Made by a program: the position numbers and the translations under genes
Notes under the pieces: model-generated
Databases searched by the model: none
What the model was told of the DNA's origin: nothing
The model's input: only the letters and a program-made list of their open reading frames with translations
Shown: one piece after another, positions 27,238-35,953 of the stretch
Layout of the letters: each line of letters begins with the position of its first letter
Position numbering within the stretch: the stretch's first letter is position 1
Assembly (NCBI GenBank): GCA_029261855.1
Contig: JAJDAN010000070.1
Coordinates: forward strand, 62,001-126,000
Source: Deltaproteobacteria bacterium
GTDB taxonomy: Bacteria; Myxococcota_A; UBA9160; UBA4427
Length of the DNA: 64,000 nt
Direction of reading: 5' to 3'

Positions 27238-28132
27238 CGCGCCCTCTCCTCGTTCAGCCCGCCGTGATGGCGATCGTGCCGCCTCACGGGCATCCTGAGG
27301 CCCTTCTCTGCGAAAGCCGTGCCAACGCGCGGCAAGAAGTGCAGCCCGCCGGCAAGTCCTGGTTCAAACCCACCTCTGTGAGACACCGCGCGCCTGCGCA
27401 GGTCTCCACATCGGTACCGCGGAGTGAGTGACCGTTGGCCAGCCGCCGGGTTCCCATTCCCGAGGGTGTAGACCCGGAATGCCCCGCGACGCCGCGTCCC
27501 CAACGGGCGCGAATGGCTCGCCGCAATAGCCGCAAGTTGCAGCGCTGTCGCATCTTTCCCGATGCGTTGCGCGTGTCCTGCGGGTCCTTGTTCGCAACCC
27601 GCCGCACCTGCCTCTTGCCTCTGCGCCTCTGCCCCTAGCAACACTGCTCCGCCGCTCGTCTGCTGGCAGTTTTGGGGAGCCCGTCGAGCCCTCGGAAGGC
27701 GTGCTCGATGGGGGCCTGGATGCGACCAGCGGAATCGAAAGCGTCGAACCTCTCGTAATCAGTGGATTTTTCCGGCCGTCGAAGCTAGCAGTCGCCTAGG
27801 GGGTGTCAAGCGCGGCCCACAGGCATCGCCGCTCGTAAATCACCGTTCTAAAAAGGCTTCTCGGCGGTGACCCGCGCGCTCGACTCTCAACCGGGGTCCC
27901 GGTTCCAGTTTCCCTTCAGTCACTGGGACTTGCGGGGAGAAAGTTCAGATTCGCTGCGCACCGGGTGCCGCCTCGAGAGGCGGTACCGCGATTTGCGTCG
28001 GGATCGCGTCTGAATCGACGCCGCACCGGCATCCCGAATGCTCGCGCAGGAGCCCGAAATCCGGGGAAATTGGGAAATCTCCGGGAGCTGCGAAGCAAAC
28101 TGCGCAGGCGGGAGGCGAAATTGCGCCATCGC
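27238..28132. other. Long intergenic region upstream of mpa
   Basis: Nearly 900 bases separate mpa from lolA. The lolA side carries palindromic stems: CCGCCTC/GAGGCGG at 27968-27983 and AACCGGG/CCCGGTT at 27889-27904, either of which may end the ftsK-lolA transcript. A promoter candidate is listed separately. Between it and mpa, about 540 bases form a presumed leader. An unassigned frame of 136 codons (27234-27644) ends by overlapping the mpa start, but its Arg/Gly-rich composition and codon choice argue against a real gene. Nothing else is recognised. Confidence 0.6.
27782..27809 (-). promoter_or_regulatory. Candidate promoter of the proteasome operon
   Basis: On the minus strand a perfect TTGACA (27809-27804) is followed after 16 bases by TAGCTT (27787-27782), which is preceded by a TG pair as in extended -10 elements. 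The -10 match is modest (three of six). Transcription would begin about 540 bases before mpa, leaving a long leader. It is the best -35 seen in this gap. Confidence 0.45.
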
Positions 28133-28813
28133 CTATTGCGCCGGCTGAAGCTCGATGACCTCGACTTCCGGCCCCGGCACGAAGGTGAACGTCGCGGCGC
28201 CGGGGTCCGTGTTGGTCCGGATTCGAGCGAAGGCGATGCGCGTCTCGTTGCCAAACAGGTCCACGACGCGCGTCTCCAACACTTCCCCGGTTTCGGCGTT
28301 CGCTGTGAGACCCAATCTCTCGTAGCTGCTGGTTTCCTTCGGGACCAGCTCGAGTTCCACGATCGGCTTGCGTCCCGCCGCGCGTGCGGCGTCCGCTTCC
28401 TGCATGGGGCAGGTGTCGGCGCTGATCTCGAACGAATCGACGAGCTTGCCGTCCCCGAGCAGGAATTGCAGTGCGGCCCCGGTCAGGTAGCCCTTCGAGA
28501 CGGGTAGACGCTGGGCCTCGTGCAGTTCCGGTGAGTAGAGCCACAGAATTGCGCCGTCGCTGACCACCAGGCTGGGCTCGGGCTGGGTATAGGTCCAGCG
28601 CATCTTTCCCGGCTTCGCGAACACCACCTGGCCGCGAGAAGGTGCCACCTGGCCTGCGCCTGCCGCCCCGAACAGCGCCGAGCTCGTCGTCTGCTCGAAG
28701 TCCGCGGAGAAGTCGCGCACGCTGTCATAGTGGGCCTGGACGGTCTCGGCGACGGCCTGCACGCAGTTCGCCCGAACCGGGCCCGTCACGGCCAGGGTCC
28801 CGACGACGGCGAA
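28133..28813 (-). CDS. lolA: Outer-membrane lipoprotein carrier protein LolA
   Basis: LolA shuttles lipoproteins across the periplasm from the LolCDE complex to the outer membrane. The mature part has the family features: DFSADFEQTT near the start, PGKMRWTYTQPEPSLVVSDG and LWLYSPELHEA, and a beta-barrel-like repeated strand pattern. The start is uncertain. No ATG is near, and GTG 28813 gives a short, uncharged signal peptide (FAVVGTLAVTGPVRA), 16 bases after the ftsK stop. A longer N-terminus overlapping ftsK would need an unusual start codon. ftsK-lolA is a common gene order in Gram-negatives. Confidence 0.92.
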   Translation of the reverse strand, partial: FAVVGTLAVTGPVRANCVQAVAETVQAHYDSVRDFSADFEQTTSSALFGAAGAGQVAPSRGQVVFAKPGKMRWTYTQPEPSLVVSDGAILWLYSPELHEAQRLPVSKGYLTGAALQFLLGDGKLVDSFEISADTCPMQEADAARAAGRKPIVELELVPKETSSYERLGLTANAETGEVLETRVVDLFGNETRIAFARIRTNTDPGAATFTFVPGPEVEVIELQPAQ

Positions 28814-28829
28814 CACGAGAGCGCGAACT

Positions 28830-31367
28830 CTACTCCGCGTCGTCGAGCTCGCGGAGGAACACGCTTCGGGGCCGGGTGCCTTCCTGGGGACCGACCATGC
28901 CGTCGTTCTCCATCTGCTCGATGATGCGAGCGGCCCGGTTGTACCCGATCTTGAGCCGGCGCTGGATGTACGAGATCGACGCATTGCGCGTCTCCGCAAC
29001 GATCGCGACCGCCTGGTCGAACATCTCATCAACGTCTTCGCCCCGGGCTTCCTGGACATCGGCCTCTTCCTTGAGGGCCATCAGATCCTGGTCGTAGGTG
29101 GGCTTGCCCTGGTCCCGCAAGAACGCGACGACCTCGGAGACTTCCTTCTCGGTGACGAAGGACCCGTGGAGTCGCTGCACGATCGAAGTGCCCGGCGGGA
29201 GGAATAGCATGTCGCCCATGCCGAGCAGGTTCTCGGCGCCCTTCTGATCGAGGATGGTTCGAGAGTCCGTTCCGGACGACACCTGGAACGAGACCCGCGC
29301 GGGGAAATTCGCCTTGATGACACCGGTGAGGACATCGACGCTGGGTCGCTGGGTCGCGAGGACCAGGTGGATGCCGGCCGCGCGCGCCATCTGGGCGAGA
29401 CGCTGGAGCGAGTCCTCGACGTCCTTGGCCGCCAGCACCATCAGGTCCGCGAGCTCGTCGATGACCACGACGATGTACGGCAGCTGGCACCAGGGAACCT
29501 CTTCACCCTCTTCCTGGCCGGGCTTGGCGCGCAGGCGGAACGTCGTCTCGCCTCGCTCGATGGCTTCCGCGGACTTGGCGTTGAACTGGTCGATGTTGCG
29601 GACCTGGACGGCGCTCATCATCTGGTAGCGCTCTTCCATCTTGCGGACGATGCCCTGGAGCGCAGCCGCGGCGCGTTTGGGGGCCGTGACGACATCCGCG
29701 ATGAGGTGCGGGATGCCCTCGTAGATCGACAGTTCGAGCAGCTTGGGGTCGATCAGCAGCAGCTTGAGCTCCCGCGGCGTGGCCCGGCACAGCAACGAGC
29801 ACAGGAACGCGTTCAGGAACACGCTCTTGCCGGTACCCGTGGCGCCGGCCACCAGCAGGTGAGGCATCCTTGCCAGGTCCGAGCTCACGCAGTTGCCGAA
29901 GATGTCCTTGCCCATGGCCACCTTCAGCGGCGAATCGCTGCCGCGGAAGCTCTCGGATTCGAGCAGGGTGCGGACGTAGACGGTCTCGCGCTCGCTGTTC
30001 GGGATCTCGATCCCGACCACGGACTTCCCGGGCAGGGGCGCAATGATGCGGATCGAGATCGCCCGAAGGGCCATCGCGAGATCGTCGGTGAGCGCGACGA
30101 TCTTGTTGACCTTGATGCCGGCCGCCGGCTCGTACTCGTACATCGTGATGACGGGGCCCGGGTGGACGCGCACCACGCGCCCCTTCACGCCGAAGTCGAG
30201 CAGCTTCTTCTCGAGGATGCGCGAGTTCATCAGCAGGCTCTCGCGGTCGTAGCCACGCGTGCCCGCTGGAGGCGATTGGAAGATGCCCAGATCCGGCAAG
30301 CGGAAGGGACCGCCCATCGCAGACTCGTCGAAGTGGAACGCTTCCTGGGACGGGTTCGAGCGGCGCTCCTTCTCGTGATCCACGATGTCGGGGCCGTTCT
30401 CCTTCTTGGCCCGGCCGCCCGGTCGCAGCTTCGGCTTGAAGGTGGGCTCGACGGGCATCAGTCCGTCCGGCTTCTCTTCGTCGACCTTCTTGAGCGATCC
30501 GGGCTTGAGCGATCCGGGCCGGGTCTCCGGCTCCTCGGCAATCGCCCACTCGCCCGCTCCTTCGGGCTCTTCGGGTAGCTCCGGCTGCAGGGCCGCCTGG
30601 CGGGCGCGCCGGGCGCGCTGCTCGCGCCACACGGTGAACTGGGCCGTAACGCCGCGGATGCGCAGCAGGGCGTTGCGACCCCGCCGGGCGACTCGCAGTA
30701 GCAGGGCCGACAGGCTCTCCCCAACATGCCCGAGGATCCCCGCAGCGACCCTGCCGACCGTCGCCGTCGCTCCGCCCAACACGGACAAGGCCGTGCCCAA
30801 TGAGATTCCCGTGACCGACAACGCCCCGAGAACGCCCAGGAAGCTGCTGACCACCAGCGCACCCCAGTTGCCGAAGAGCAGCACCTGATAGCTGACCAGC
30901 CAGTCGCCGAGGACGCCGCCCCGGGGTGATCCCAGCTCTCCGGGAGCGAGGGCATACAGAATCGGAGGCAGGCTGGACGCGGCCACCAGCAGCAGCGTCG
31001 TACCCACCCAGAAGCGTGAGTCGAGACGCGGGATCCCCCGGTCCATCACGAGCCGCCCACCGAGCCAGCCCATGGCACCGACGACGACGACGCCGCCCCA
31101 ACCCATGGCACCCACGAGCCAGCCCGCGATCGTGGCGCCGGCGGCGCCGGCGCGGTTTGCGACGGGCGCGAGTCGCGCGATCGGGTCTTCGGGCGAATAC
31201 GTCGCCAGCGCCAGGCCGGCGAGGAGAGCCGTGGCCAACAGCACGAGACCTGCGAATTCGCCGCCCATACGGGCGAACAGGTTCGCGATCGCGCCCCCGC
31301 CCTCTCCCGAGGAACGGGTCGCGCGCCGGGCGCGCCCCTTGCGGCTCGCCGCCCTACTCGCGGCCAT
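28830..31367 (-). CDS. ftsK: DNA translocase FtsK
   Basis: FtsK couples chromosome dimer resolution to division at the septum. The 845 residues comprise four or so membrane segments (about 38-57, 80-107, 120-142 and 160-200), a short Glu/Lys/Pro linker (260-340), the motor with Walker A GATGTGKS at 508-515 and the Walker B segment VVIDELADLM near 640, and the C-terminal winged-helix gamma domain (RLKIGYNRAARIIEQME). The linker is short compared with Escherichia coli. ATG 31367 is used; its ribosome site is weak. lolA follows after 16 bases. Confidence 0.97.
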   Translation of the reverse strand: MAASRAASRKGRARRATRSSGEGGGAIANLFARMGGEFAGLVLLATALLAGLALATYSPEDPIARLAPVANRAGAAGATIAGWLVGAMGWGGVVVVGAMGWLGGRLVMDRGIPRLDSRFWVGTTLLLVAASSLPPILYALAPGELGSPRGGVLGDWLVSYQVLLFGNWGALVVSSFLGVLGALSVTGISLGTALSVLGGATATVGRVAAGILGHVGESLSALLLRVARRGRNALLRIRGVTAQFTVWREQRARRARQAALQPELPEEPEGAGEWAIAEEPETRPGSLKPGSLKKVDEEKPDGLMPVEPTFKPKLRPGGRAKKENGPDIVDHEKERRSNPSQEAFHFDESAMGGPFRLPDLGIFQSPPAGTRGYDRESLLMNSRILEKKLLDFGVKGRVVRVHPGPVITMYEYEPAAGIKVNKIVALTDDLAMALRAISIRIIAPLPGKSVVGIEIPNSERETVYVRTLLESESFRGSDSPLKVAMGKDIFGNCVSSDLARMPHLLVAGATGTGKSVFLNAFLCSLLCRATPRELKLLLIDPKLLELSIYEGIPHLIADVVTAPKRAAAALQGIVRKMEERYQMMSAVQVRNIDQFNAKSAEAIERGETTFRLRAKPGQEEGEEVPWCQLPYIVVVIDELADLMVLAAKDVEDSLQRLAQMARAAGIHLVLATQRPSVDVLTGVIKANFPARVSFQVSSGTDSRTILDQKGAENLLGMGDMLFLPPGTSIVQRLHGSFVTEKEVSEVVAFLRDQGKPTYDQDLMALKEEADVQEARGEDVDEMFDQAVAIVAETRNASISYIQRRLKIGYNRAARIIEQMENDGMVGPQEGTRPRSVFLRELDDAE
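30490..30519. repeat. 15-bp tandem repeat in the FtsK linker
   Basis: Two exact 15-bp copies (ttgagcgatccgggc) encode a doubled PGSLK pentapeptide in the linker of FtsK. The frame is kept. Confidence 0.85.
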
Positions 31368-31667
31368 GAGCCGACCTGTTTCGAAGAGCTTGAAGAATCA
31401 AGCCTTCCCCCACCCCCCGGAAAGGGAAACCACGCGACGATAACGGTGTGTCATCCCCTGCGCCAATCGCCGAGGCGTTTCGCCGCGTGAGGACGTCCTG
31501 TCACTGTTCACGGGGGTTGACTCTTGACGCGGCCTCCGCGCGACGGGACCATCGCAGGCGAACTTCCCAGCGGGTCCCGACCTCCCACTCGGTCCCGGCA
31601 TTCTACCCGGTCCCGACTTTCTACCCGGTCCCGACTTTCTACCGGTCCCGACGGAGCCCCCCACGAT
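31368..31667. other. Divergent intergenic region between ftsK and ssb
   Basis: This 300-base region has no recognised gene. Two TTGAC motifs (31517 and 31524, plus strand) could be -35 elements for ssb, but no -10 partner is clear. The ssb-proximal part is the tandem repeat listed next. Confidence 0.45.
31600..31652. repeat. 18-bp tandem repeat upstream of ssb
   Basis: Three copies of a ttctacccggtcccgac unit (18, 18 and 17 bp) lie 15 bases before the ssb start, with looser tcccgac copies further upstream from about 31573. It occupies the place of the ssb leader and ribosome-binding region, so copy number might change ssb expression. This is inferred. Confidence 0.85.
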
Positions 31668-32123
31668 ATGGCAGGCGTCAACAAAGCAATTCTGGTCGGC
31701 AATCTCGGCCGTGATCCCGAGCTGCGGTACACGCAGAGCGGTCAAGCGGTCTGCAGCTTTCCCATCGCAACCAGCGAGAACTGGACGGACAAGAGCGGGG
31801 AGCGCCAGGAGCGAACCGAGTGGCATCGAATCGTCGCTTGGGGGCCCACGGGCGAGAACTGCTCGAAGTATCTGTCCAAGGGTCGGACCGTCTACATCGA
31901 GGGCCGCATCCAGACGCGCGAGTGGGAAGACAAAGAAGGCCAGAAGCGCTGGACCACCGAGATCAACGCGCAGACAGTCCAGTTCCTGGGCGGAGGCAGC
32001 GGACAAGGTGGCGGGCAGCGCGGCAGTGGCGGCGGTGGCGGCGATAGCGAGAGCAGCGGCGGAGGAGGAGGAAGCGACTTCGGCGGCGGCGGCGCCCCGC
32101 CGGCGGACGACGTTCCGTTCTAG
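31668..32123 (+). CDS. ssb: Single-stranded DNA-binding protein
   Basis: SSB coats single-stranded DNA in replication, repair and recombination. The OB fold covers residues 1-110 with the family start [22 protein letters not shown] glycine/serine linker follows, and the last residues are ADDVPF, the acidic tip that recruits repair proteins. The start at 31668 matches the family N-terminus; a longer in-frame start would only translate the upstream repeats. It is 151 residues long. Confidence 0.97.
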   Translation: MAGVNKAILVGNLGRDPELRYTQSGQAVCSFPIATSENWTDKSGERQERTEWHRIVAWGPTGENCSKYLSKGRTVYIEGRIQTREWEDKEGQKRWTTEINAQTVQFLGGGSGQGGGQRGSGGGGGDSESSGGGGGSDFGGGGAPPADDVPF

Positions 32124-32144
32124 GCGTCCCGTTCTTCGGGGACG

Positions 32145-32519
32145 TCAGTCCCGACGCGAGCGCAGCGTGCGGATCACCTGATTGATGTGCGCCCGGGCCT
32201 TCGGCGGCAGCTCCTCGAATTCGATCCCCATGCCGGCGGTGCTGCCATCCGTGCCGTCGCAGACGCGCACGACCGTGCCATTCGTCTTGACCGTCTGATC
32301 GCTGCCCGGCAAGTTGAAGTGCAGGCACACTTCAGTGCCTGCGGGACGCGGCTTCTCCGTCTCGATGAAGAGCCCACCTTCGTTGATGTCCCGCGTGAAC
32401 TCCGAAAAGAGCTCGTCGACGGTCGCGTAGTCTACGCGCACGATCAGCTCGGCACGGGCCGATCGCCGGCGCTCGGCCGCGCTGAGATCTTCCGCCGGCT
32501 GGAAGCTCACCTTGGACAT
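32145..32519 (-). CDS. PilZ-domain protein (TIGR02266-like)
   Basis: This 124-residue protein has an N-terminal RRRSARAEL motif, which fits the RxxxR c-di-GMP motif of PilZ domains, and a later NEGGLFIET segment in place of the second D/NxSxxG motif. The strand pattern (TEVCLHFNLPG, GTVVRV, GMGIEFEEL) resembles the deltaproteobacterial TIGR02266 family. It probably senses c-di-GMP and acts in motility or surface processes, but the motifs are partly degenerate. A GAGGAG site precedes ATG 32519. It converges with ssb. Confidence 0.8.
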   Translation of the reverse strand: MSKVSFQPAEDLSAAERRRSARAELIVRVDYATVDELFSEFTRDINEGGLFIETEKPRPAGTEVCLHFNLPGSDQTVKTNGTVVRVCDGTDGSTAGMGIEFEELPPKARAHINQVIRTLRSRRD

Positions 32520-32678
32520 GACGTGCTCCTCGGGGTGCGAGGCCCCAGCCGATCCATCGACATCCTGCCCAGTGCGCCTTAGCAGCCCGCACACGAAGTG
32601 CGGGCCGGAGGTGGACCGATTCCACCCGGGCTGGAATCGGTCGAATCCGATGCCAAGGCTACGACCGGAATCGTCGTT

Positions 32679-33440
32679 TCAGCCACCGAGATCGCCGGAC
32701 TCGCTGAAGCTGTGGTAGCCCCGCTCGGCCACCACGACGTGATCGATCACACGGATCCCGATCAGCTCGCCGGCCTGGACGAGGCGTTCCGTGACGCGAC
32801 GGTCCTCCGCGCTGGGCGACGGATCGCCACTCGGATGGTTGTGGACGAGGACCAGCGCCGCCGCCGAGCGCCGGATGGCCGCGCGGAACACCTCGCGCGG
32901 GTGTACGAGGCTTGCGGTCAGGGTGCCCTGGGAAACGAGCACGTCCCCCATTACACGATGGCGACCGTCGAGCAGCAGCGCGTGGAAGCGCTCCGACTCG
33001 CAGGCGCGCAACCACTCGAAGAAGTGCGCGTGGACGTCCGCCGGACCGTGGATGCGGCTTCCTGCCTCCAGTCGCCGGGCAGACAGCCGACGGCCGAGCT
33101 CACACGCAGCAACGACCGAGGCGCTCTTCGCGGGCCCGATGCCGCTGGTTTCGGACAGCGCCTGCGCCTCTGCGCGCGCGAGCGCGGCGAGTCCGCCGCT
33201 CGCCTCGATCATCCGACGCGCGACGGCGTCCGCCGCGTCGCCGCGACTGCCCGTCCGAAGCAGCAGCGCGACAAGCTCAGCTTCGGACAGGGCCCGGGGA
33301 CCCAGCCGCTGCAAGCGCTCGCGAGGGCCGTCTCGCCGCTCGATGGTTCGCGCGCGCGCGTGCTCTTGCTCTTGCTCTTGCGAAAGGTGCGGCGTGCCGC
33401 CGCGGCCGTCGGGTTCTCGCTCGGGATCTCGTCGGTGCAA
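32679..33440 (-). CDS. radC: RadC-like JAB/MPN-domain protein
   Basis: RadC-family proteins carry a JAB1/MPN metalloprotease-like domain. Their true role is not settled despite the old repair link. The helix-hairpin-helix region (ETSGIGPAKSASVVA) is near residue 98. The JAMM metal motif HNHPSGDPSPSAED is at 200-213 with both His and the Asp. The only start seen is TTG 33440, which gives 253 residues. The N-terminus carries a QEQEQE run from a 6-bp tandem repeat. It lies 46 bases from the lipoprotein gene. Confidence 0.9.
   Translation of the reverse strand: MHRRDPEREPDGRGGTPHLSQEQEQEHARARTIERRDGPRERLQRLGPRALSEAELVALLLRTGSRGDAADAVARRMIEASGGLAALARAEAQALSETSGIGPAKSASVVAACELGRRLSARRLEAGSRIHGPADVHAHFFEWLRACESERFHALLLDGRHRVMGDVLVSQGTLTASLVHPREVFRAAIRRSAAALVLVHNHPSGDPSPSAEDRRVTERLVQAGELIGIRVIDHVVVAERGYHSFSESGDLGG
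33362..33379. repeat. 6-bp tandem repeat in radC
   Basis: Three copies of gctctt encode the Gln-Glu repeats in the N-terminal tail of the RadC-like protein. The frame is kept. Confidence 0.8.
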
Positions 33441-33486
33441 GAAGAAGGCTTCCCCGGGACCGGGGAGGCCGAAGATAGTCGGCGCG

Positions 33487-34776
33487 CTAGGACACGGCCA
33501 GACAGGCGGTCTCGGCGCCCTTCGCTCGCTCGAGGATGACGTCGAAACTGCTGGTATCCAGCTCGGGCGCGATCAGGCTTCGGTAGGTCTCGTCGCGGTA
33601 TTCCTCGGCTTCGAGATCGAAGACGAAGCTGCGCAGCAACGACAGAAAACCCTGGGCACCCGCTGCCTGGTTGAGCGACACCTCGAGCTCGATGGGCACG
33701 GCCGGGCGGTAGTGCGAGCCATCCGCGAAGGCCACGCTGCCACCGGGTGTCACCTCGCCGAGCCGGCGCATCGCGGCGCGGACATAACGATCGGTGAAGT
33801 CACCCTGCGGCGAGAGCGCCCGATTCAAGGAGCCCGGGTCGAGCTGTTCGCGCATGCTCGAGTCGAAGGAAAGCGCACAACCGGTCACATCCGTGCGGTT
33901 GACCTTCGCGAGCGCACCGAGCGCGCTCTTCACGGACCTGCCCCCGTCATTGGGAACGAGCTCGAGGATGAACTCGTGCAGGTCGCGGGCGGCGTTGTAC
34001 TGCTGCCGCGACCGGACCTCGGTCTTCCCCATGGCGGCGGGGGTGAGACTGACCTTGACCAGCAGGTCCTCGCCGAGCTGCTGCCCGAAGACCTCTGCGA
34101 CGAGGGGACTGCGCATGTCGTCCAGCGCTGCGCGCGCCTCGGGTGCCATCGCCGTCTCGGTCAGGATCACCGAGAAGCCATCGGACGCCTCTTGCACCCG
34201 GAAACTCAAGGACTCGCCCGTCAGGAAGCCGACCGTCGAGCGGCCGGCGAAGTAGCGGTGTGAGAGACCGTCCAGGGTATTGGGCAGCGGCTCGAGGTCG
34301 ATGACCACCTCGTCCACCGACGACGCGACCTTCACTGTCCGCGTCTTCTGCCGATAGCCTTCGGCAAATGCGCGAATCGTGACCGAGTCCCGCTCGCCCG
34401 CGTCGACCCGGGCCGGGACGATCACCGTGACCGGAGTCTCGGCCTGCTCGAAACGTTTCTGGAAGTTCGAGCGGACATAGAACAGGTCCACCATCCCGCC
34501 ACTGGGTGTGGTGTCGATGTGGATTTCCCGGTCCTTGTAGTAGTGGCCGAAGCCGCGAAAGATCGACGCCACGGGTGCAGAGACATTCTTCATGCCGAAG
34601 CTCGCCAGATCGTCCGGTCGCAGGTCGATGATTTCGACGAACGGTTCTTCCTCCCCCTCCGCAGCGTCGGTCGATTCGGCGGGGCCCTGCGCCTGGCAGC
34701 CGATGAACAGCACGGACAGCACAGCGCAGGTCGCGGCGAGCGCGCGCCAGCACAGGGGGGTGGAACGGAGCTTCAT
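33487..34776 (-). CDS. Lipoprotein of unknown function
   Basis: The 429-residue protein starts at ATG 34776 after a GAGGAA site and has a lipoprotein signal ending LSVLFIGC with the acylated Cys. Residues 30-120 and the following segment are beta-rich and include a PEGA-like strand pattern (AFAEGYRQKTRTVKV). The C-terminal half is mixed alpha/beta with no recognised motif. It is probably outer-membrane or periplasm facing. No homologue is named with confidence. The gene stands alone between radC and the anti-sigma gene. Confidence 0.75.
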   Translation of the reverse strand: MKLRSTPLCWRALAATCAVLSVLFIGCQAQGPAESTDAAEGEEEPFVEIIDLRPDDLASFGMKNVSAPVASIFRGFGHYYKDREIHIDTTPSGGMVDLFYVRSNFQKRFEQAETPVTVIVPARVDAGERDSVTIRAFAEGYRQKTRTVKVASSVDEVVIDLEPLPNTLDGLSHRYFAGRSTVGFLTGESLSFRVQEASDGFSVILTETAMAPEARAALDDMRSPLVAEVFGQQLGEDLLVKVSLTPAAMGKTEVRSRQQYNAARDLHEFILELVPNDGGRSVKSALGALAKVNRTDVTGCALSFDSSMREQLDPGSLNRALSPQGDFTDRYVRAAMRRLGEVTPGGSVAFADGSHYRPAVPIELEVSLNQAAGAQGFLSLLRSFVFDLEAEEYRDETYRSLIAPELDTSSFDVILERAKGAETACLAVS

Positions 34777-34912
34777 TCGGGCGTTCCTCGTCGCGAATCC
34801 GATCTTCGGGGGATCGCGAGGGTACCCCCAGCGGGTCGCCACGGCATCGGCTGTCGGGGAACCGAAAATAGACCCGCGGTTATCCCACGAGCGCGCCGCG
34901 CGTGCGCTGGGC

Positions 34913-35953
34913 TCAGCGCGCGCTCGGCGCCGGCGCTTCTTCGGGAACCAGCAGGGCCACGCTGGCGTGATCCAGCCGACGCAGCTCAGCGGCCATGGCC
35001 GTCGCGAGCTGGCGAGCGCGCAGGTCCGGGACAGCGCGCAAGGACGCCAACGCTTCCGCGCCGCGCTCCTGCTCGCGCGCTTCCAGCGCCAACGACCGCA
35101 GCCAGGCTTCCTGCTCGGTGATCGATCGGTTCGCGAAGTCGGCGGCGAAGAGCACCGGCTGTCGAATCATCGCGTCGAGGCGCTGGCCGGCGCCCGATGC
35201 CGACGCATCCGCGCGCGCGCGAAAGGCCGAGCCCGAGAAGGCAGAACGACTCTCGAGGCCCACGGGATTCGAAACCGACAGGTTCAGCGGGCCGCCCCCT
35301 CCACCTACCAGGTTGCTTCCCAGGACAGACGACCGGACCGAACGCGGCGACCAACGGGTCACCGGGCGCGGACCGCCGAACTCACTCGATGCGAACTGCG
35401 CAGGGGACGAGCTGGAACGCAAGCCGTCCACGTCCGAAGCAGAGGCTGAAGTCGGCGCCGGCAGGTGGATCCGCACCTTCGGGGCGCGCGCGACTGCGGG
35501 CGGGGGCCATGCCGAGGCCAGCTGCCGTTGGCCACCGCCGTCGGCGCGTGTCACCTGCTGCAGCGCTTCGCTCGGTCGCTCGCCAAAACCCTCCCACGAG
35601 ATCGTCGTCGGGTCGACGACGCCCGTTGCCATCAGGAGTCCGACGCCGAGCGCCGTTGCCGGTAGTGCGATCTGCGGCGTCGCAAGCGCCCCGAAGAACT
35701 CGCGGAGATGGTCGCCCACCGTCCGATGCCCTTCTCCGCCCTGAATACGGGCCATGACCCGCTCGGCCATGAACGGGGGCGGCTCGGGATCGGGCAGGCC
35801 TCGCAAGAGCGCGATGGTCCCACGCATTTCGGCGAAGTCCTGGCTGCAGCCCTCGCAAGCGTCGAGGTGTGCGTCGAGCAAGGCGCAGCGGGTCAGATCC
35901 AGATCACCCTCGAGATAGTCGGGCATATGCGAACGGGCTTCCGCGTGGTTCAC
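34913..35953 (-). CDS. Anti-sigma factor with zinc-finger domain
   Basis: The N-terminus is a zf-HC2 anti-sigma domain: HLDACEGC with His29, Cys33 and Cys36 as likely zinc ligands. A membrane segment follows at about 95-113 (ALPATALGVGLLMATGV). The remaining 230 residues are Ser/Ala/Gly-rich and probably periplasmic. The GTG start overlaps the sigma-factor stop (GTGA), so the pair is made together. It should hold the ECF sigma inactive until an envelope signal arrives; the signal is unknown. Confidence 0.88.
   Translation of the reverse strand: MNHAEARSHMPDYLEGDLDLTRCALLDAHLDACEGCSQDFAEMRGTIALLRGLPDPEPPPFMAERVMARIQGGEGHRTVGDHLREFFGALATPQIALPATALGVGLLMATGVVDPTTISWEGFGERPSEALQQVTRADGGGQRQLASAWPPPAVARAPKVRIHLPAPTSASASDVDGLRSSSSPAQFASSEFGGPRPVTRWSPRSVRSSVLGSNLVGGGGGPLNLSVSNPVGLESRSAFSGSAFRARADASASGAGQRLDAMIRQPVLFAADFANRSITEQEAWLRSLALEAREQERGAEALASLRAVPDLRARQLATAMAAELRRLDHASVALLVPEEAPAPSAR

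Noticed and set aside
27350-27385. A ggttcaaacc stretch like a tRNA T-arm
   Set aside because: No matching acceptor, D or anticodon arms could be drawn around it.
27364-27597. A short frame with a CxxC...CGYCGEPF zinc-ribbon-like start
   Set aside because: The Cys pattern is suggestive, but the frame has no second Cys pair, a weak TTG start and poor codon use.
27234-27644. A 136-codon minus-strand frame ending in an ATGA overlap with mpa
   Set aside because: The composition is rich in Arg, Gly and Ala, codon choice is unlike nearby genes (many AGG, CAA, GGA codons) and no family is recognised. It is kept only as a possibility in the leader entry.
31524-31667. An upstream in-frame start for ssb (adds 48 residues)
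   Set aside because: The added residues translate the 18-bp repeats (Arg-Ser-Thr runs), and the normal family start is at 31668.
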